In this document: positions 29,086-30,291 of the stretch, piece by piece | Numbering within the stretch: the first letter of the stretch is position 1 | Layout: each line of letters starts with the position of its first letter | NCBI GenBank assembly: GCA_902470095.1 | Contig: CABRFG010000022.1 | Coordinates: forward strand, 1-30,291 | Length of the DNA stretch: 30,291 nt | Direction: 5' to 3' | Source: an uncultured Collinsella sp. | GTDB lineage: Bacteria; Actinomycetota; Coriobacteriia; Coriobacteriales; Coriobacteriaceae | Position numbers and translations under genes: made by a program | The notes under the pieces: generated by a model | What the model was told of the DNA's origin: nothing | The model's input: only the letters and a program-made list of their open reading frames with translations | The model's database searches: none

Positions 29086-30002
29086 GACAAAACACCCCAC
29101 GAAAGATCGGCGCCCTGCAGACCAGCAGCCCAAGCAGAAGCGGCCATAGCACGCTTACCATCGGGCTTAACCTCGAGCAACTCAACCGAGCCATCGGAAA
29201 GGCCAAGGTAGACGCGCTTGGCTTGAACGGCAACAGCGCCCTCGCCAAGCGACACATCAGCCGACGCAGCATCGAGCACACGCACGGTCTTGCCGGCAAT
29301 CACGCAACGAGCAGGCGCGGTATCGGACGAAGCGAGCACATGACGCACGCAATCGAGCGCAGCCATCTGCGGATCCAGACGCATCTCCAGCTTGGAAATC
29401 TTGGCAGCATGAGTGACGAGCGACTCATCCTGCTCAGTCCACACGGCGGTGCCATCGGCAAGAGAAGGAAGCGTATCGGCAAGCAGTTTGCCGCCAAGCT
29501 CACCAAGCTCCATGGTCAGCGCCTCAGCATGCTTACCGGCAACCGGCGTGGAGGACTGGGCACAATAAGCACCAGTATCCACGCCATGCCCGATGCGCAT
29601 AATGGAAACGCCAGCAACCTCATCACCAGCGAGAATCGCACGCTGAATAGGAGCAGCCCCACGCCAACGAGGCAGCAAAGACGCATGAACATTCACAATA
29701 CCGAGCGGCGCCATATGCAGAACCTCATCGGGCAAAATGCAACCATAAGCAGCCACACAGAAAATATCAGCCCGCGCAGCTTTGAGCGCCTCAACGACCT
29801 CCAGCGTCATACGATTAGCCTCAATAACCGGCAACCCAAGCTCAAGTGCCTTAGCCTTAACAGGGGACGGCTCCAGCTTCTTACCACGCCCACGAACAGC
29901 ATCGGGACGAGTAACAACAAGCGCAATCTCGTTACCAGCCTCAACAAGCGAAGTCAGCGAAGGCACAGCAAAATCGGGCGTACCCATAAACACAATACGC
30001 AT
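29082..30002 (-). CDS. fmt: methionyl-tRNA formyltransferase
   Basis: A 306-residue enzyme that formylates the initiator Met-tRNA using 10-formyl-THF. Markers are MRIVFMGTPDFAVPSL at the N-terminus, DAVRGRGKKLEPSPVKAKAL, the catalytic region NVHASLLPRWRGAAPIQRAI with the conserved His, and the Asp-containing GVSIMRIGHGVDTG. A smaller C-terminal OB-like domain follows. ATG 30002 has GAGGAG upstream. Translation is coupled with rsmB by a 4-base overlap. Confidence 0.96.
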   Translation of the reverse strand: MRIVFMGTPDFAVPSLTSLVEAGNEIALVVTRPDAVRGRGKKLEPSPVKAKALELGLPVIEANRMTLEVVEALKAARADIFCVAAYGCILPDEVLHMAPLGIVNVHASLLPRWRGAAPIQRAILAGDEVAGVSIMRIGHGVDTGAYCAQSSTPVAGKHAEALTMELGELGGKLLADTLPSLADGTAVWTEQDESLVTHAAKISKLEMRLDPQMAALDCVRHVLASSDTAPARCVIAGKTVRVLDAASADVSLGEGAVAVQAKRVYLGLSDGSVELLEVKPDGKRAMAASAWAAGLQGADLSWGVLS

Positions 30003-30291
30003 AAAGATCGTCTCCTCTCAACCAAAGCCGAGACGGCTACAAATAACAGCGGAAAGCCAAGTACCCAGCCCATCCGCAATAACAATTCAACAAGAACAAA
30101 TATACCCAAAACCAAAGAAAGAGCCGCATAAAAGCAGCCCTCCCAACAAAGCACCTATCAGCGAAGACGCCCTTCCCTGGCCCGACGGCACCCGGGCGAG
30201 ACAAGCAGCGTCAACGTAGTCCCCGGGGCGCCCGCCTATATCGTCCCGCGCGCAGTTTCGCAGCGCAGCGAGAATGTTTGAGCACGGGATG
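30003..30291. other. region upstream of fmt without a recognised gene
   Basis: No recognisable protein or RNA gene. On the minus strand a hydrophobic open frame from a GTG at 30154 runs into the fmt start. It could encode a small membrane protein (FYAALSLVLGIFVLVELLL) but has no clear ribosome-binding site, and its 3' end overlaps fmt. The rest is GC-rich at the right edge and may be the upstream spacer of another gene outside the window. Confidence 0.35.

Noticed and set aside
27814..29211. 465-codon plus-strand frame opposite rsmB and fmt
   Set aside because: Shadow of two well-identified genes; no motif.

Overview
The window looks like a chromosomal segment of a Coriobacteriia (Collinsella-like) gut actinobacterium. 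This is inferred from high-GC codon use in the core genes, a glycogen operon that carries both GlgC and GlgD, a LoaP-type NusG paralogue in front of a capsule cluster, and the family resemblance of the proteins. No database search was possible, so the genus is an inference.

Left part (1-11523, all minus strand, read right to left): a cell-surface polysaccharide (capsule/EPS) operon. In transcription order it has a LoaP/NusG-like antiterminator after a long hairpin-rich leader, an initiating polyprenyl-phosphate sugar phosphotransferase, three GT2 glycosyltransferases, an EpsG/Wzy-like polymerase, a Wzx-like flippase, a LicD-family phosphotransferase, an IspD/TarI-family cytidylyltransferase and an extended SDR. 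Together these suggest a Wzx/Wzy-type polymer decorated with a CDP-activated phospho-alcohol. The distal end is decaying: a hexapeptide acyltransferase lacks its C-terminus, a GT14 (core-2/I-branching-like) glycosyltransferase is broken by frameshifts, and a heavily mutated IS1595-like transposase fossil runs off the left edge. The wzx, wzy and distal genes look AT-richer than the right half.

Middle (11524-14128): a non-coding leader and spacer, a tRNA-Ala(GGC) with its own promoter and terminator, a thiamine diphosphokinase, a HAD phosphatase, and a 346-bp divergent regulatory region with palindromic LacI-type operator candidates and a two-tier hairpin.

Right part (14129-27218, plus strand): a complete glycogen cycle, glgB-glgP-glgC-glgD-glgA, followed after a terminator by a single-chain GH13-GH77 fusion (debranching/neopullulanase-like plus 4-alpha-glucanotransferase). 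An operator-like TGGTAAAACG element precedes both glgB and the fusion gene, which suggests one maltodextrin-responsive regulator. The most unusual feature is that the branching enzyme (GlgB) and glycogen synthase (GlgA) both end in histone-H1-like Lys/Ala/Thr-rich tails (61 and about 290 residues) that share a TRKRT motif. GlgA also has an acidic Glu/Pro linker. GlgP, GlgC and GlgD lack such tails.

Far right: a FmdB-type zinc-ribbon protein with a strong terminator, an intergenic inverted repeat, and the convergent rsmB-fmt pair, which overlap by 4 bases.
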